Numbered from the stretch's first letter, positions 42,771 to 53,733 are shown. The stretch: DNA of 64,000 nucleotides from Enterobacter sp. ENT03 (GCF_019218745.1 NZ_JAHUXA010000010.1:1-64000); one strand, 5' to 3'. A program made the numbers and translations. Notes: generated by a model not told the origin, from the letters alone.

Positions 42771-42793
42771 AGCCCCGTACACTGTGCGGGGCT
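42771..42793 (+). promoter_or_regulatory. 5' untranslated hairpin of hslV
   Basis: AGCCCCGTAC / GTGCGGGGCT, a 10-bp stem with one G-T pair and a three-base loop, lies within the expected hslV leader 30 bases before the start. A similar leader stem-loop exists in E. coli, where I recall it affects message stability. It is not followed by a T run. Confidence 0.7.
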
Positions 42794-42825
42794 TCTAATC
42801 CGTTTATGCAACAAGGGGTCTGCTC

Positions 42826-43356
42826 GTGACAACAATCGTAAGTGTACGCCGTAACGGCCAGGTGGTAATTGCTGGCGACGGCCAGGCCACGCTGGGCAAC
42901 ACCGTAATGAAAGGCAACGTGAAAAAAGTGCGTCGTCTGTACAACGACAAAGTGATCGCCGGTTTTGCAGGCGGCACTGCCGATGCCTTCACGCTGTTTG
43001 AACTGTTTGAACGTAAGCTGGAAATGCACCAGGGTCATCTGGTGAAAGCCGCCGTTGAGCTGGCAAAAGACTGGCGCACCGACCGCATGCTGCGCAAGCT
43101 CGAAGCATTGCTGGCCGTGGCGGATGAAAATGCGTCGCTGATCATCACCGGTAATGGCGATGTGGTACAGCCGGAAAACGATCTGATTGCTATCGGATCC
43201 GGTGGGCCGTACGCCCAGGCCGCCGCCCGCGCACTGCTGGAAAATACCGATCTTAGCGCGCGCGACATTGCTGAGAAGGCGTTGGGCATTGCAGGCGACA
43301 TCTGCATTTACACCAACCACTTCCATACCATCGAAGAATTGTCCTCTAAGGCGTAA
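42826..43356 (+). CDS. hslV: ATP-dependent protease proteolytic subunit HslV (ClpQ)
   Basis: Proteasome-like peptidase forming dodecamers capped by HslU. 176 residues. The N-terminal Thr exposed after Met removal ([10 protein letters not shown]) is the nucleophile, and [14 protein letters not shown] is conserved. Start is GTG. First gene of the heat-shock operon; hslU follows after nine bases. Confidence 0.97.
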   Translation: MTTIVSVRRNGQVVIAGDGQATLGNTVMKGNVKKVRRLYNDKVIAGFAGGTADAFTLFELFERKLEMHQGHLVKAAVELAKDWRTDRMLRKLEALLAVADENASLIITGNGDVVQPENDLIAIGSGGPYAQAAARALLENTDLSARDIAEKALGIAGDICIYTNHFHTIEELSSKA

Positions 43357-43365
43357 GGATCTCTA

Positions 43366-44697
43366 ATGTCTGAAATGACCCCACGCGAAATTGTCAGCGA
43401 ACTGAATAAACACATCATTGGCCAGGATAACGCCAAGCGTTCCGTGGCCATTGCCCTGCGTAACCGCTGGCGTCGTATGCAGCTCGATGAAGAGTTGCGC
43501 CACGAAGTTACCCCGAAAAATATTCTGATGATCGGCCCGACCGGTGTCGGTAAAACCGAAATCGCCCGTCGTCTGGCGAAGCTGGCGAACGCGCCGTTCA
43601 TCAAAGTGGAAGCGACCAAGTTCACCGAAGTGGGCTATGTAGGTAAAGAAGTGGATTCTATCATCCGCGATCTGACCGACGCCGCGATCAAAATGGTACG
43701 CAGCAACTCCATTGAAAAACATCGCTACCGTGCGGAAGAAATGGCGGAAGAGCGCATTCTTGACGTGCTGATCCCGCCGGCGAAAAACAACTGGGGCCAG
43801 CCTGAGCAGCCGCAGGAGCCGTCCGCCGCGCGCCAGTCCTTCCGCAAAAAGCTGCGTGAAGGCGAGCTGGACGATAAAGAAATCGAAATCAACCTCTCTG
43901 CCGCGCCGATGGGCGTTGAAATCATGGCCCCTCCGGGCATGGAAGAGATGACCAGCCAGTTGCAGTCCATGTTCCAGAACCTGGGCGGGCAGAAGCAGAA
44001 GCCGCGTAAACTGAAAATCAAAGAAGCGATGAAGCTGCTGATTGAAGAAGAAGCGGCGAAGCTGGTGAACCCGGAAGAGCTGAAGCAGGACGCTATCGAT
44101 GCTGTTGAGCAGCACGGTATCGTGTTTATCGATGAGATCGATAAAATCTGTAAGCGCGGCGAATCCAACGGACCGGACGTTTCCCGTGAAGGCGTACAGC
44201 GCGATCTGCTGCCGCTGGTGGAAGGCTGTACCGTTTCCACGAAACACGGCATGGTGAAGACCGACCACATTCTGTTTATCGCCTCTGGCGCATTCCAGGT
44301 AGCGAAACCGTCGGATCTGATCCCGGAATTGCAGGGTCGTCTGCCGATCCGCGTTGAATTGCAGGCGCTGACCACGGAAGACTTCGAGCGCATTCTGACT
44401 GAGCCAAACGCGTCAGTTACCGTGCAGTACAAAGCGCTGATGGCGACCGAAGGCGTGAACATCGACTTTACCGAAGATGGTATCAAGCGCATTGCGCAGG
44501 CTGCCTGGCAGGTAAACGAAACCACAGAAAACATCGGTGCCCGTCGCCTGCATACCGTGCTTGAGCGTTTGATGGAAGATATTTCCTACGACGCCAGCGA
44601 TCGCAATGGTGAATCCATCACTATTGATGCGGCTTATGTGAGCAAACACCTGGATGAGCTGGTTGCAGATGAAGATTTGAGCCGTTTTATCTTATAA
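43366..44697 (+). CDS. hslU: ATP-dependent protease ATPase subunit HslU (ClpY)
   Basis: AAA+ unfoldase that feeds substrates to HslV. 443 residues as in E. coli. Walker A is [17 protein letters not shown] (about 57-64), Walker B is [11 protein letters not shown], and the I-domain lies between about 110 and 240. The C-terminal DLSRFIL tail inserts into HslV. A strong terminator follows. Confidence 0.98.
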   Translation: MSEMTPREIVSELNKHIIGQDNAKRSVAIALRNRWRRMQLDEELRHEVTPKNILMIGPTGVGKTEIARRLAKLANAPFIKVEATKFTEVGYVGKEVDSIIRDLTDAAIKMVRSNSIEKHRYRAEEMAEERILDVLIPPAKNNWGQPEQPQEPSAARQSFRKKLREGELDDKEIEINLSAAPMGVEIMAPPGMEEMTSQLQSMFQNLGGQKQKPRKLKIKEAMKLLIEEEAAKLVNPEELKQDAIDAVEQHGIVFIDEIDKICKRGESNGPDVSREGVQRDLLPLVEGCTVSTKHGMVKTDHILFIASGAFQVAKPSDLIPELQGRLPIRVELQALTTEDFERILTEPNASVTVQYKALMATEGVNIDFTEDGIKRIAQAAWQVNETTENIGARRLHTVLERLMEDISYDASDRNGESITIDAAYVSKHLDELVADEDLSRFIL

Positions 44698-44726
44698 TCG
44701 CGCACATTGCACTTTCATCACTATCG

Positions 44727-44751
44727 ATGGGGCTGAATAGCCCCATTTTTT
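44727..44751 (+). terminator. hslVU terminator
   Basis: ATGGGGCT-GAAT-AGCCCCAT followed by TTTTT, 29 bases after hslU and just before menA. Confidence 0.9.
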
Positions 44752-44765
44752 ATTGGCTAAAAACT

Positions 44766-45695
44766 ATGACTGACTCGCGCCCATTGAGCCGCACCCAGGC
44801 CTGGCTGGAAAGCCTGCGTCCCAAAACTCTCCCGCTGGCCTTTGCCGCCATTGTGGTCGGCACGACGCTGGCCTGGTGGCAGGGACATTTCGATCCGCTG
44901 GTTGCCGTGCTGGCGCTTATCACCGCCGGACTCCTGCAAATCCTCTCCAATCTGGCGAACGATTACGGCGATGCGGTGAAAGGCAGCGATAAACCCGACC
45001 GTATCGGGCCGCTGCGCGGTATGCAAAAGGGCGCGATCACCCAGGCGCAGATGAAACGCGCACTGCTCGTGACGGTGATCCTGAGCTGCGTGTCCGGGCT
45101 GGCACTGGTGGCGGTGGCGTATCAGACGCTGGCGGATTTTGTCGGCTTCCTGGCGCTGGGCGGCCTGTCGATTCTGGCGGCCATCACCTATACCGTCGGG
45201 CGTCGTCCGTATGGCTACATTGGGCTGGGTGATATTTCCGTGCTGCTGTTCTTTGGCTGGCTAAGCGTGATGGGGAGCTGGTATTTACAGGCGCACACCC
45301 TGGTGCCGGTGCTGTTTCTGCCCGCCACGGCCTGTGGCCTGCTGGCGACGGCGGTGCTGAACATCAATAATCTGCGCGACATTAACAGCGACCGTGAAAA
45401 CGGTAAGAACACGCTGGTGGTGCGTCTGGGGCCGATCACCGCCCGCCGCTATCACGCCTGCCTGCTGGCGGGTGCCTGGCTGTGTCTGGCGCTGTTCAAC
45501 CTGATTTCACTGCAAAGCGTGTGGGGCTGGCTGTTTGTGCTCGCCACGCCGGTGCTGGTGAAACAGGCGCGTTATGTCCTGCGGGAAACCGACGCCAGCG
45601 CGATGCCGCCGATGCTGGAACGTACCGTTAAAGCCGCACTTTTGACTAACCTGTTGTTTGTATGCGGAATAGTGCTGAGCCAGACGTCATTTTAA
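44766..45695 (+). CDS. menA: 1,4-dihydroxy-2-naphthoate polyprenyltransferase
   Basis: Inner membrane prenyltransferase of menaquinone synthesis. 309 residues and about nine membrane segments. The UbiA family motif is NLANDYGDAVKGSDKPDR and the second Asp motif NNLRDINSDRENGK. ATG 44766 (MTDSRPLSRTQAWLESLRPKTLP) matches E. coli; an upstream in-frame start would lie inside the hslU terminator. Confidence 0.96.
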   Translation: MTDSRPLSRTQAWLESLRPKTLPLAFAAIVVGTTLAWWQGHFDPLVAVLALITAGLLQILSNLANDYGDAVKGSDKPDRIGPLRGMQKGAITQAQMKRALLVTVILSCVSGLALVAVAYQTLADFVGFLALGGLSILAAITYTVGRRPYGYIGLGDISVLLFFGWLSVMGSWYLQAHTLVPVLFLPATACGLLATAVLNINNLRDINSDRENGKNTLVVRLGPITARRYHACLLAGAWLCLALFNLISLQSVWGWLFVLATPVLVKQARYVLRETDASAMPPMLERTVKAALLTNLLFVCGIVLSQTSF

Positions 45696-45787
45696 CTGAC
45701 AAATATCAATTAACATTTGATGATTTTGCCAACAGCGCGTTATGCGCGATATACTGACAGCTCTCGCGGCAACTGAACGTAAATCCT

Positions 45788-46273
45788 ATGAAATATGATA
45801 CTTCTGAGCTTTGTGACATCTACCAGGAAGATGTCAACGTCGTGGAACCGCTGTTCTCCAACTTTGGTGGACGGTCGTCTTTTGGCGGACAAATCATCAC
45901 GGTCAAATGTTTCGAGGACAACGGGTTGCTGTATGATCTGCTCGAACAGAATGGTCGTGGGCGCGTTTTGCTGATTGATGGCGGCGGTTCGGTACGTCGT
46001 GCGTTAATCGATGCGGAACTGGGACGCCTTGCCTTACAGAACGAATGGGAAGGCATTGTGGTCTACGGCGCAGTACGCCAGGTGGATGATCTTGTAGAGC
46101 TGGACATCGGCATTCAGGCAGTCGCCGCTATTCCGGTAGGCGCTACCGCTGAAGGGGTTGGCGAAAGCGACATCCGCGTTAATTTCGGCGGTGTGACCTT
46201 CTTCTCCGGCGACCATCTCTATGCCGACAACACCGGCATTATCCTTTCCGAAGATCCGCTGGATATTGAGTAA
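45788..46273 (+). CDS. rraA: Regulator of RNase E activity A
   Basis: Trimeric protein that binds RNase E and DEAD-box helicases and inhibits mRNA decay. 161 residues, identical in length to E. coli RraA. Conserved [19 protein letters not shown] and [15 protein letters not shown] hairpin terminator follows immediately. Confidence 0.96.
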   Translation: MKYDTSELCDIYQEDVNVVEPLFSNFGGRSSFGGQIITVKCFEDNGLLYDLLEQNGRGRVLLIDGGGSVRRALIDAELGRLALQNEWEGIVVYGAVRQVDDLVELDIGIQAVAAIPVGATAEGVGESDIRVNFGGVTFFSGDHLYADNTGIILSEDPLDIE

Positions 46274-46278
46274 ATGAA

Positions 46279-46310
46279 AAAGGCCATCGTTACGACCGAT
46301 GGCCTTTAAT
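46279..46310 (+). terminator. rraA terminator
   Basis: AAAGGCCATCG / CGATGGCCTTT (46279-46289 and 46297-46307) with a seven-base loop. It is between the convergent rraA and the AT-rich cassette. Confidence 0.85.
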
Positions 46311-46311
46311 T

Positions 46312-46707
46312 TCAGGTGTTATCATTCGTCTCATAGTAAACGATACGTAATTCATATTTCTTATCGGATGATGTAGTAAAGACACTCAGGATGGCATTGT
46401 CATCTGGATAATTATCTATAAAGCTCTCAAGTTGCCCTAACCTCAAGTCAATTTCAGATATTGGGATCTCTTTAAAAATAAGCTCGCTTTTTTGAAGACC
46501 GTTTACTTCCTGTGCATGTGCAATAAAATACCATTTATCTGAAACGCGTGGAGCTTTCTTTAATGGTCCTGGCGTCAATAATATATAGCGAAAGTAATCA
46601 TGTTGTGTATATTCTTCATCTACAAATACTCTTGTCATAGAATAAAAATAGAAGAGTGGGAGTGATACCATGAAAAAAAAAGCTAATATCAACCTGAATT
46701 TTTTCAT
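46312..46707 (-). CDS. Small membrane-anchored protein of unknown function
   Basis: 131 residues, not recognised. The start MKKFRLILAFFFMVSLPLFYF is a signal anchor or uncleaved signal peptide. It is followed by a soluble domain with YFIAHAQEVNG and YELRIVYYET. The ATG overlaps the stop of the upstream gene as ATGA, so it is translationally coupled to it. Codon use is strikingly AT-rich against its neighbours. The gene lies in a spot that is empty in E. coli (rraA-zapB), pointing to horizontal gain. Confidence 0.65.
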   Translation of the reverse strand: MKKFRLILAFFFMVSLPLFYFYSMTRVFVDEEYTQHDYFRYILLTPGPLKKAPRVSDKWYFIAHAQEVNGLQKSELIFKEIPISEIDLRLGQLESFIDNYPDDNAILSVFTTSSDKKYELRIVYYETNDNT

Positions 46708-47372
46708 GAGAAAATCTCTCTTATCCACTCTGGGTTTGCCATTGGACTTATCGTACTCATAAATGCTGGCAAGTGCCCTGTATAAGGCTGACACTTAACT
46801 TTGTTATCTATAGGATCCGGGAATAGGAGAGGAAAAACACTTTTATTTTTAAATTGCCCAACGGGGCCATAGTAGTCCCAGATACGATAAGCTTTCTCTT
46901 TAGGGCAAATATCAAGGAATGGGGTATAATCCGTACAATCTACAGCCTGATAGAAACCAAAAAGATTTGAGACCAGATCCTCAGCGCTAAAACCGCTATC
47001 TGTTACTAGAACATAAGGCCAAAAATCTTGTAAGGTTTCAAATCGCCGGGAAGTACCCATGAATATCGACAGCGCCACTCCTTTCAAATCGCGATCATTC
47101 AATCCTCTGCGTACTAAAAATCGCCGGTATATACCCGTGACAGCATTGATACCATAGATGCCTTTTTTCATATCCTGATAATAGTTGACTTCAAAGTATT
47201 GATTATTACCCCCACAAGGCATTTCCATTTGATGCCAAAGTCTTTCTGCACCAGAGGGGTTTGCATGTCCTAAATCAATCCAACCTAAGTTTTCCGTATA
47301 GATTAACCCCGACCTAATCTCCCGCGTGATATATCGATCCGTATTATCAATAATGTCCGCCCTCTTTGTCAT
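46704..47372 (-). CDS. Hypothetical protein, possibly DUF4056-like
   Basis: 222 residues, no signal peptide evident. The N-terminal stretch GLIYTENLGWIDLGHANPSG recalls, from memory, the YTxxGGFIDxxH pattern of DUF4056 proteins. Later parts (VTDSGFSAEDLVSNLFGFYQAVDC, KEKAYRIWDYYGPVG) also fit a His/Glu-containing hydrolase-like protein, but the assignment is weak. It is AT-rich, coupled to the small membrane protein downstream, and lies between the convergent rraA and zapB terminators. An effector/partner or envelope role is conceivable; no function is claimed. Confidence 0.6.
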   Translation of the reverse strand: MTKRADIIDNTDRYITREIRSGLIYTENLGWIDLGHANPSGAERLWHQMEMPCGGNNQYFEVNYYQDMKKGIYGINAVTGIYRRFLVRRGLNDRDLKGVALSIFMGTSRRFETLQDFWPYVLVTDSGFSAEDLVSNLFGFYQAVDCTDYTPFLDICPKEKAYRIWDYYGPVGQFKNKSVFPLLFPDPIDNKVKCQPYTGHLPAFMSTISPMANPEWIREIFS

Positions 47373-47419
47373 TTCACATTCCTTGAGAAATTAAAGAGTT
47401 CATACTACTACTGTAAAAT

Positions 47420-47449
47420 TAAAAAAAGCATCCTAGGATGCTTTTTTTA
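47420..47449. terminator. zapB terminator (bidirectional)
   Basis: AAAAAAAGCATCC / GGATGCTTTTTTT around TCCTAGGA, with A and T tracts on both sides, 12 bases after the zapB stop. Confidence 0.88.
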
Positions 47450-47460
47450 ATGATGATAAA

Positions 47461-47706
47461 TCAGACTTCTTCCATGCGGCCTAACAGCGCCTGCAGACGA
47501 TCCTGCCAGCCAGACTGTTGTTCTCTCAGCTCGTGGTTTTCACGCTCCAGCTGCTCGCGGGAGTGCTGTGCGGACTGCATTTCCTGTGACAGCGAGTTGT
47601 TCTTCTCTTTCAGCTCTTCGATTTCCATCTGCAGCAGGGTGATGGTATCAATCGCCTGCTGTACTTTCGCTTCCAGCTTCTCAAACACTTCTAATGACAT
47701 AGTCAT
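47461..47706 (-). CDS. zapB: Cell division coiled-coil protein ZapB
   Basis: 81-residue antiparallel coiled-coil that links the Z-ring to MatP through ZapA. The sequence [21 protein letters not shown] and heptads to the end (LLGRMEEV) match E. coli. The longer open frame upstream is rejected because the ATG at 47706 gives the exact family length. Confidence 0.96.
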   Translation of the reverse strand: MTMSLEVFEKLEAKVQQAIDTITLLQMEIEELKEKNNSLSQEMQSAQHSREQLERENHELREQQSGWQDRLQALLGRMEEV

Positions 47707-48098
47707 ACCTCTCCTGAATTCCGATTTGCAAGGCGACGCCCGTATCAACGCGCACTCTATCCCCCCGATTGTATGGAGCGACCACGCGTGTGTCCAGCGA
47801 CAACCCTTGTAGATCGCGCTTTGCAACACTTTTAAGCATAGACCTGGTGCGTTTGGCGAAACTACCCCTAAATTGTTAACGACTTCGTTAATGAAATGAT
47901 TCAGCTCACGTTTCGCATTGCTGTTAAAACGCGCTTTATAGCGCGAAAACGCTCATTTTATTGACGGAGCACACACATTTCGATTTCGATATTTCTCGTT
48001 TTTGCTCGTTAACGATAAATTAACACCATGTCTACAGGACATCGTGGCGGTCACTGCGTCGCGTAAACAATAAACATTAAACTCTTCAGGATCCGATT
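47707..48098. promoter_or_regulatory. Divergent zapB/glpF control region with GlpR sites
   Basis: 390 bases. Repeated TTCGAT / TTCTCG / GCTCGTT elements at about 47978-48020 fit overlapping GlpR operators (consensus ATKYTCG…CGAGMAT), as found before E. coli glpF. A CRP-like half-site (CAGCTCACG near 47910) is also visible. Glycerol-3-phosphate relief of GlpR should induce glpFKX. Confidence 0.6.
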
Positions 48099-48950
48099 AT
48101 GAGTCAAACATCAACCTTGAAAGGCCAGTGCATCGCCGAATTTCTCGGAACCGGGTTGTTGATTTTCTTCGGTGTCGGGTGTGTTGCAGCGCTGAAGGTG
48201 GCCGGTGCCACTTTTGGGCAGTGGGAAATCAGTATTATCTGGGGTTTGGGCGTGGCGATGGCCATCTACCTGACCGCAGGGGTTTCCGGAGCACATCTTA
48301 ATCCGGCGGTAACCATTGCGTTATGGCGATTTGCCTGTTTCGACGGGCATAAAGTTATTCCTTACATTGTTTCTCAATTTGCCGGGGCTTTTTGCGCGGC
48401 TGCTATCGTTTACGGGCTTTATTACAATCTTTTCATCGACTTCGAGCAAACGCATCAGATGGTGCGTGGCAGTGTCGAAAGTTTGGATCTGGCAGGCATC
48501 TTCTCAACTTATCCAAATCCACATATCAATTTTGTGCAGGCTTTCGCGGTTGAAATGGTGATTACCGCTATTCTGATGGGCGTGATCATGGCGCTGGGCG
48601 ATGATGGTAACGGCATCCCGCGCGGTCCGCTGGCACCGCTGTTAATCGGCCTGCTCATTGCAGTGATTGGTGCCTCTATGGGGCCGCTGACCGGCTTTGC
48701 GATGAACCCGGCGCGCGATCTGGGTCCAAAAACCTTCGCCTGGCTTGCTGGCTGGGGCGACGTCGCCTTTACCGGCGGCAAAGATATTCCTTACTTCCTG
48801 GTGCCGCTGTTTGGGCCAATTGTCGGCGCGTCGCTGGGTGCGTTTGGCTATCGTAAGCTGATTGGCCGCCATCTCCCCTGCGATACCTGCGTAGTGGAAG
48901 ACGAGAAGGCCACGGCCAGCACCACTGCACAACAAAAAGCTTCGCTGTAA
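48099..48950 (+). CDS. glpF: Glycerol uptake facilitator
   Basis: Aquaglyceroporin of the inner membrane, 283 residues, six segments and two half-helices. Both NPA motifs are present (GAHLNPAVTIA and GFAMNPARDLGP, with the second-half Asp typical of glycerol channels). First gene of glpFKX. Confidence 0.97.
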   Translation: MSQTSTLKGQCIAEFLGTGLLIFFGVGCVAALKVAGATFGQWEISIIWGLGVAMAIYLTAGVSGAHLNPAVTIALWRFACFDGHKVIPYIVSQFAGAFCAAAIVYGLYYNLFIDFEQTHQMVRGSVESLDLAGIFSTYPNPHINFVQAFAVEMVITAILMGVIMALGDDGNGIPRGPLAPLLIGLLIAVIGASMGPLTGFAMNPARDLGPKTFAWLAGWGDVAFTGGKDIPYFLVPLFGPIVGASLGAFGYRKLIGRHLPCDTCVVEDEKATASTTAQQKASL

Positions 48951-48955
48951 TGTGA

Positions 48956-50482
<1,527 letters not shown>

Positions 50483-50494
50483 TTCTCCCCTCCC

Positions 50495-50580
50495 CCTAAC
50501 CCTCTCCCCATGGGAGAGGGGATCATTTGCTGCCCCGCTCTTGTCCTTCTCCCTCTCCCCAGGGAGAGGGCCGGGGTGAG
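50495..50580 (+). repeat. Two related hairpins between glpK and glpX
   Basis: CCCTCTCCC…GGGAGAGGG occurs twice (50500-50520 and 50551-50570). The second is followed by CCGGGGTGAGGG. They resemble dispersed CT-rich hairpin repeats of enterobacteria. Without a clean T run they are more likely mRNA processing or attenuation elements than full terminators, since glpX follows. Confidence 0.7.
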
Positions 50581-50640
50581 GGTGGTATCTCCTCTCTCTG
50601 TGTTAAACTTCAGGCAATTTCTTTTTTAAACGAGTCTGTG

Positions 50641-51651
50641 ATGAAACGAGAACTTGCCATCGAATTTTCCCGCGTAACCGAAGCTGCCGCGCTGGCGGGC
50701 TATAAATGGCTGGGCCGGGGCGACAAAAACGTTGCCGATGGTGCAGCGGTCCACGCCATGCGCATCATGCTCAATCAGGTCAATATCGACGGCACCATCG
50801 TGATTGGCGAAGGCGAAATCGACGAAGCGCCGATGCTCTACATCGGTGAAAAAGTCGGTACCGGTAAAGGCGATGCGGTGGATATTGCCGTGGATCCTAT
50901 CGAAGGCACCCGCATGACGGCGATGGGCCAGGCCAATGCGCTGGCCGTGCTGGCCGTCGGCGATAAAGGCACGTTCCTGAACGCGCCTGACATGTACATG
51001 GAAAAGCTGATCGTCGGGCCTGGCGCGAAAGGCGCCATCGATTTGCATCTGTCGCTCGAGCAAAACCTGCGTAACGTCGCCGCCGCGTTGCAAAAGCCGC
51101 TTTCTGAGTTGACGGTCACTATTCTGGCGAAACCGCGCCACGATGCGGTGATCGCGGAGATGCAAACGCTCGGCGTGCGGGTGTTCGCCATTCCCGATGG
51201 CGATGTGGCCGCGTCTATTCTCACCTGTATGCCTGACAGCGAAGTTGACGTGTTGTACGGCATCGGCGGCGCGCCGGAAGGCGTAGTGTCGGCGGCGGTT
51301 ATTCGTGCGCTCGACGGCGATATGCAGGGCCGCCTGCTGGCGCGTCATACGGTGAAAGGCGACAGCGAAGAAAATCGCCGCATTGGTGAGCAGGAACTGG
51401 CGCGTTGTAAAGCGATGGGTATCGAAGCAAACACCGTGCTGCGTCTGGATGATATGGCGCATAACGACAACGTGATTTTCTCCGCTACCGGGATCACCAA
51501 AGGCGATCTGCTGGACGGCATCACCCGCAAGGGCAATATGGCGACCACCGAAACGCTGCTCATTCGCGGCAAATCGCGCACCATTCGCCGCATCAAATCC
51601 ATTCATTATCTGGATCGTAAAGACGTCGACGTGCAGCGACATATTCTCTGA
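50641..51651 (+). CDS. glpX: Fructose-1,6-bisphosphatase class II
   Basis: 336 residues as in E. coli GlpX. The metal-binding signature GEGEIDEAPMLYIGE and the DPIEGTRMTAMGQ loop are present. Dephosphorylates fructose 1,6-bisphosphate in gluconeogenesis from glycerol. Start ATG 50641 gives the conserved MKRELAIEFSRVTEAAALA; the frame is open upstream through the hairpin repeats. Confidence 0.97.
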   Translation: MKRELAIEFSRVTEAAALAGYKWLGRGDKNVADGAAVHAMRIMLNQVNIDGTIVIGEGEIDEAPMLYIGEKVGTGKGDAVDIAVDPIEGTRMTAMGQANALAVLAVGDKGTFLNAPDMYMEKLIVGPGAKGAIDLHLSLEQNLRNVAAALQKPLSELTVTILAKPRHDAVIAEMQTLGVRVFAIPDGDVAASILTCMPDSEVDVLYGIGGAPEGVVSAAVIRALDGDMQGRLLARHTVKGDSEENRRIGEQELARCKAMGIEANTVLRLDDMAHNDNVIFSATGITKGDLLDGITRKGNMATTETLLIRGKSRTIRRIKSIHYLDRKDVDVQRHIL

Positions 51652-51653
51652 AA

Positions 51654-51669
51654 TCATTTGATCAAATGA
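51654..51669. repeat. Perfect 16-base palindrome before fpr
   Basis: TCATTTGATCAAATGA, directly after the glpX stop and 79 bases before fpr. No loop is present, so it looks more like a protein site than a hairpin. Confidence 0.6.
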
Positions 51670-51747
51670 GCTTTCCGGCCCGCACGGGCTGGAAATGTCA
51701 GGGTTGAGGAACGAAGATAAGGCATCGCATCAGAACAGGAGAAGATC

Positions 51748-52494
51748 ATGGCGGATTGGGTAACAGGAAAAGTCGTAAAGGTTGAATTCTGGACCGATGC
51801 GCTGTTTAGTCTCACCCTTCATGCCCCCGTTAATCCCTTCACCGCCGGTCAGTTTGCCAAGCTGGGGCTGGAAATTGACGGCGAGCGCGTACAGCGCGCC
51901 TACTCTTACGTGAATGCCCCCTCCGATCCCAATCTCGAGTTCTATCTGGTCACCGTGCCGGAAGGCAAACTCAGCCCGCGCCTGGCGGCGCTGAAACCCG
52001 ACGATGAAGTGTTAATCGTTGCTGAAGCCGCCGGATTCTTTGTGCTTGATGAAGTGCCGGACTGCGACACCCTGTGGATGCTGGCGACGGGCACGGCGAT
52101 TGGTCCTTATCTGTCGATGTTGCAGGAAGGAAAAGGACTGGAGCGCTTCAAAAATCTGGTGCTGGTGCATGCCGCACGTTATGCCGCGGATCTCAGCTAT
52201 CTGCCGTTAATGCTGGAGCTGCAAAAACGCTACGAAGGGAAACTGCATATTCAGACGGTGGTCAGCCGGGAAACGGTCTCCGGCTCGTTGCATGGTCGTG
52301 TGCCGGCGCTGATTGAAAGCGGTGAACTGGAAAAAGCGGTGGGACTGCCGATGGATACCGCGACCAGCCATGTGATGCTGTGCGGTAATCCGCAGATGGT
52401 GCGTGATACCCAGCAGTTACTGAAAGATACCCGGCAGATGACCAAACATTTGCGTCGCCGTCCGGGTCACATGACCGCTGAGCATTACTGGTAA
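51748..52494 (+). CDS. fpr: Ferredoxin (flavodoxin)-NADP reductase
   Basis: 248-residue flavoenzyme that reduces flavodoxin and ferredoxin with NADPH. FAD-binding RAYSYVNAPSD, NADP-binding LATGTAIGPYLSML, and the C-terminus AEHYW are conserved. In E. coli it belongs to the SoxRS response; I cannot assign a convincing sox box here. Confidence 0.96.
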   Translation: MADWVTGKVVKVEFWTDALFSLTLHAPVNPFTAGQFAKLGLEIDGERVQRAYSYVNAPSDPNLEFYLVTVPEGKLSPRLAALKPDDEVLIVAEAAGFFVLDEVPDCDTLWMLATGTAIGPYLSMLQEGKGLERFKNLVLVHAARYAADLSYLPLMLELQKRYEGKLHIQTVVSRETVSGSLHGRVPALIESGELEKAVGLPMDTATSHVMLCGNPQMVRDTQQLLKDTRQMTKHLRRRPGHMTAEHYW

Positions 52495-52914
52495 TCAGCG
52501 ATACTTCACGTCCAGCGTGTCTTTGCCGAATTTATTCTCGCCCTGGGTGCCCACAAACGCGCCCAGCTCGATCAAGAGCATCACCATGATCAGGGTCGGA
52601 ATAAAACGTCCGACCGCCCAGACCCAGACGCCGCCCAGCACTGCCCAGTTACCGGCCAGTAAGATCCACGCCACGACCATCAATAACGCCCACAGGCCGG
52701 ATTTGTTGCGGTCATGCAACCGTTTGACGGTCACGCATGCTGTCGGCCATATCAGGCACACCAGCATAAAGGCGGCCATTTGCAGATCCACCAGCCCGTT
52801 ACCGGCAAGCGAGAACAGTAATATCATGGCCAGCGCCCAAAGCACGATCCAGATCCAGAAGTCACGACGCCCAATACGTCCTTTAAATGAGAATAACCAC
52901 TGCTGTATGGTCAT
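52495..52914 (-). CDS. yiiR: DUF805 inner membrane protein YiiR
   Basis: 139 residues with the DUF805 hallmark FKGRIGRRDFWIW at the N-terminus and about four membrane segments, close to E. coli YiiR. Function unknown. Its stop abuts the fpr stop with no gap. Confidence 0.9.
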   Translation of the reverse strand: MTIQQWLFSFKGRIGRRDFWIWIVLWALAMILLFSLAGNGLVDLQMAAFMLVCLIWPTACVTVKRLHDRNKSGLWALLMVVAWILLAGNWAVLGGVWVWAVGRFIPTLIMVMLLIELGAFVGTQGENKFGKDTLDVKYR

Positions 52915-53027
52915 GTAAGGTTCCTTATAATCGTAGTGCCGCGTAGTTTACCCTGGTCGGCTGCGTTTTTGACAAGCGGGACGGTTATCGTTTTAATCGG
53001 CAACACATTGCACAGAGGACGATGTTG

Positions 53028-53627
53028 ATGAAGATATGGAATTTACGGGTTTGCCTGTTGCTTTCCCTGCTGCTGACCAGCATGGCTGGCCGCGCCGTGG
53101 ATGCGCCACTGGCGGCAACCGCCCCTTATCTGGTCGCGGGCGCCCCCACGTTCGACCTCTCTATCAGCGCGTTCCGGGAAAAATTTAATACTGCCAACCC
53201 AGGTCTTACGCTGAACGAGTTTCGCGCTATTGATTCGCGTACCGATCGCACCAGCCTGACGCGAGCCGCCAGCAAGATTAACGATAATCTCTATGCTTCT
53301 ACCGCGCTGGAACGGGGAACACTGAAGATCAAATCGATGCAGATCACCTGGTTGCCCATTCGCGGACCGGACCAAAAAGCCTCCAAAGCGAAAGCGCAGG
53401 AATATATGGCCGCGGTGCTGCGCGTTTTCAACCCGGTACTGACCAGTTCGCAATGTCTGCAAAAACTGCAAAAAATCCTCTCCCGTGGCAAAGGCAAAGC
53501 CTATTACGCCGAAACAGAGGGCGCATTACGCTATGTTGTGGCAGATAACGGTGAAAAGGGGCTGACCTTCGCTGTTGAACCGATTAAGCTGGCGTTATCC
53601 GAGACCCCCGCCGACAACAATAAATGA
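53028..53627 (+). CDS. yiiQ: DUF1454 periplasmic protein YiiQ
   Basis: 199 residues, the same as E. coli YiiQ, with a signal peptide (MKIWNLRVCLLLSLLLTSMAG) and conserved APTFDLSISAFREKFN and YASTALERGTLKIKSMQ. Function unknown. The second ATG (53028) is favoured: the AGAGGA site is eight bases from it but only two bases from the first ATG. Confidence 0.9.
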   Translation: MKIWNLRVCLLLSLLLTSMAGRAVDAPLAATAPYLVAGAPTFDLSISAFREKFNTANPGLTLNEFRAIDSRTDRTSLTRAASKINDNLYASTALERGTLKIKSMQITWLPIRGPDQKASKAKAQEYMAAVLRVFNPVLTSSQCLQKLQKILSRGKGKAYYAETEGALRYVVADNGEKGLTFAVEPIKLALSETPADNNK

Positions 53628-53733
53628 CAAAAAGCAAAGCCTTTGAGGGGATGAATCTCTATACTGTTCACAGACCATGCTGCCCTGAACGGCAGCCATA
53701 TTCCTTGATTCGCTTAATGCGTGGAGAATGAAA

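Noticed and set aside
43363-44268. Long leftward frames opposite hslU
   Set aside because: They are antisense shadows of a highly conserved gene, with no start context and no recognisable domain.
50495-50580. Repeated hairpins considered as a CRISPR remnant
   Set aside because: Only two short palindromes with no uniform spacers and no cas genes anywhere in the window.
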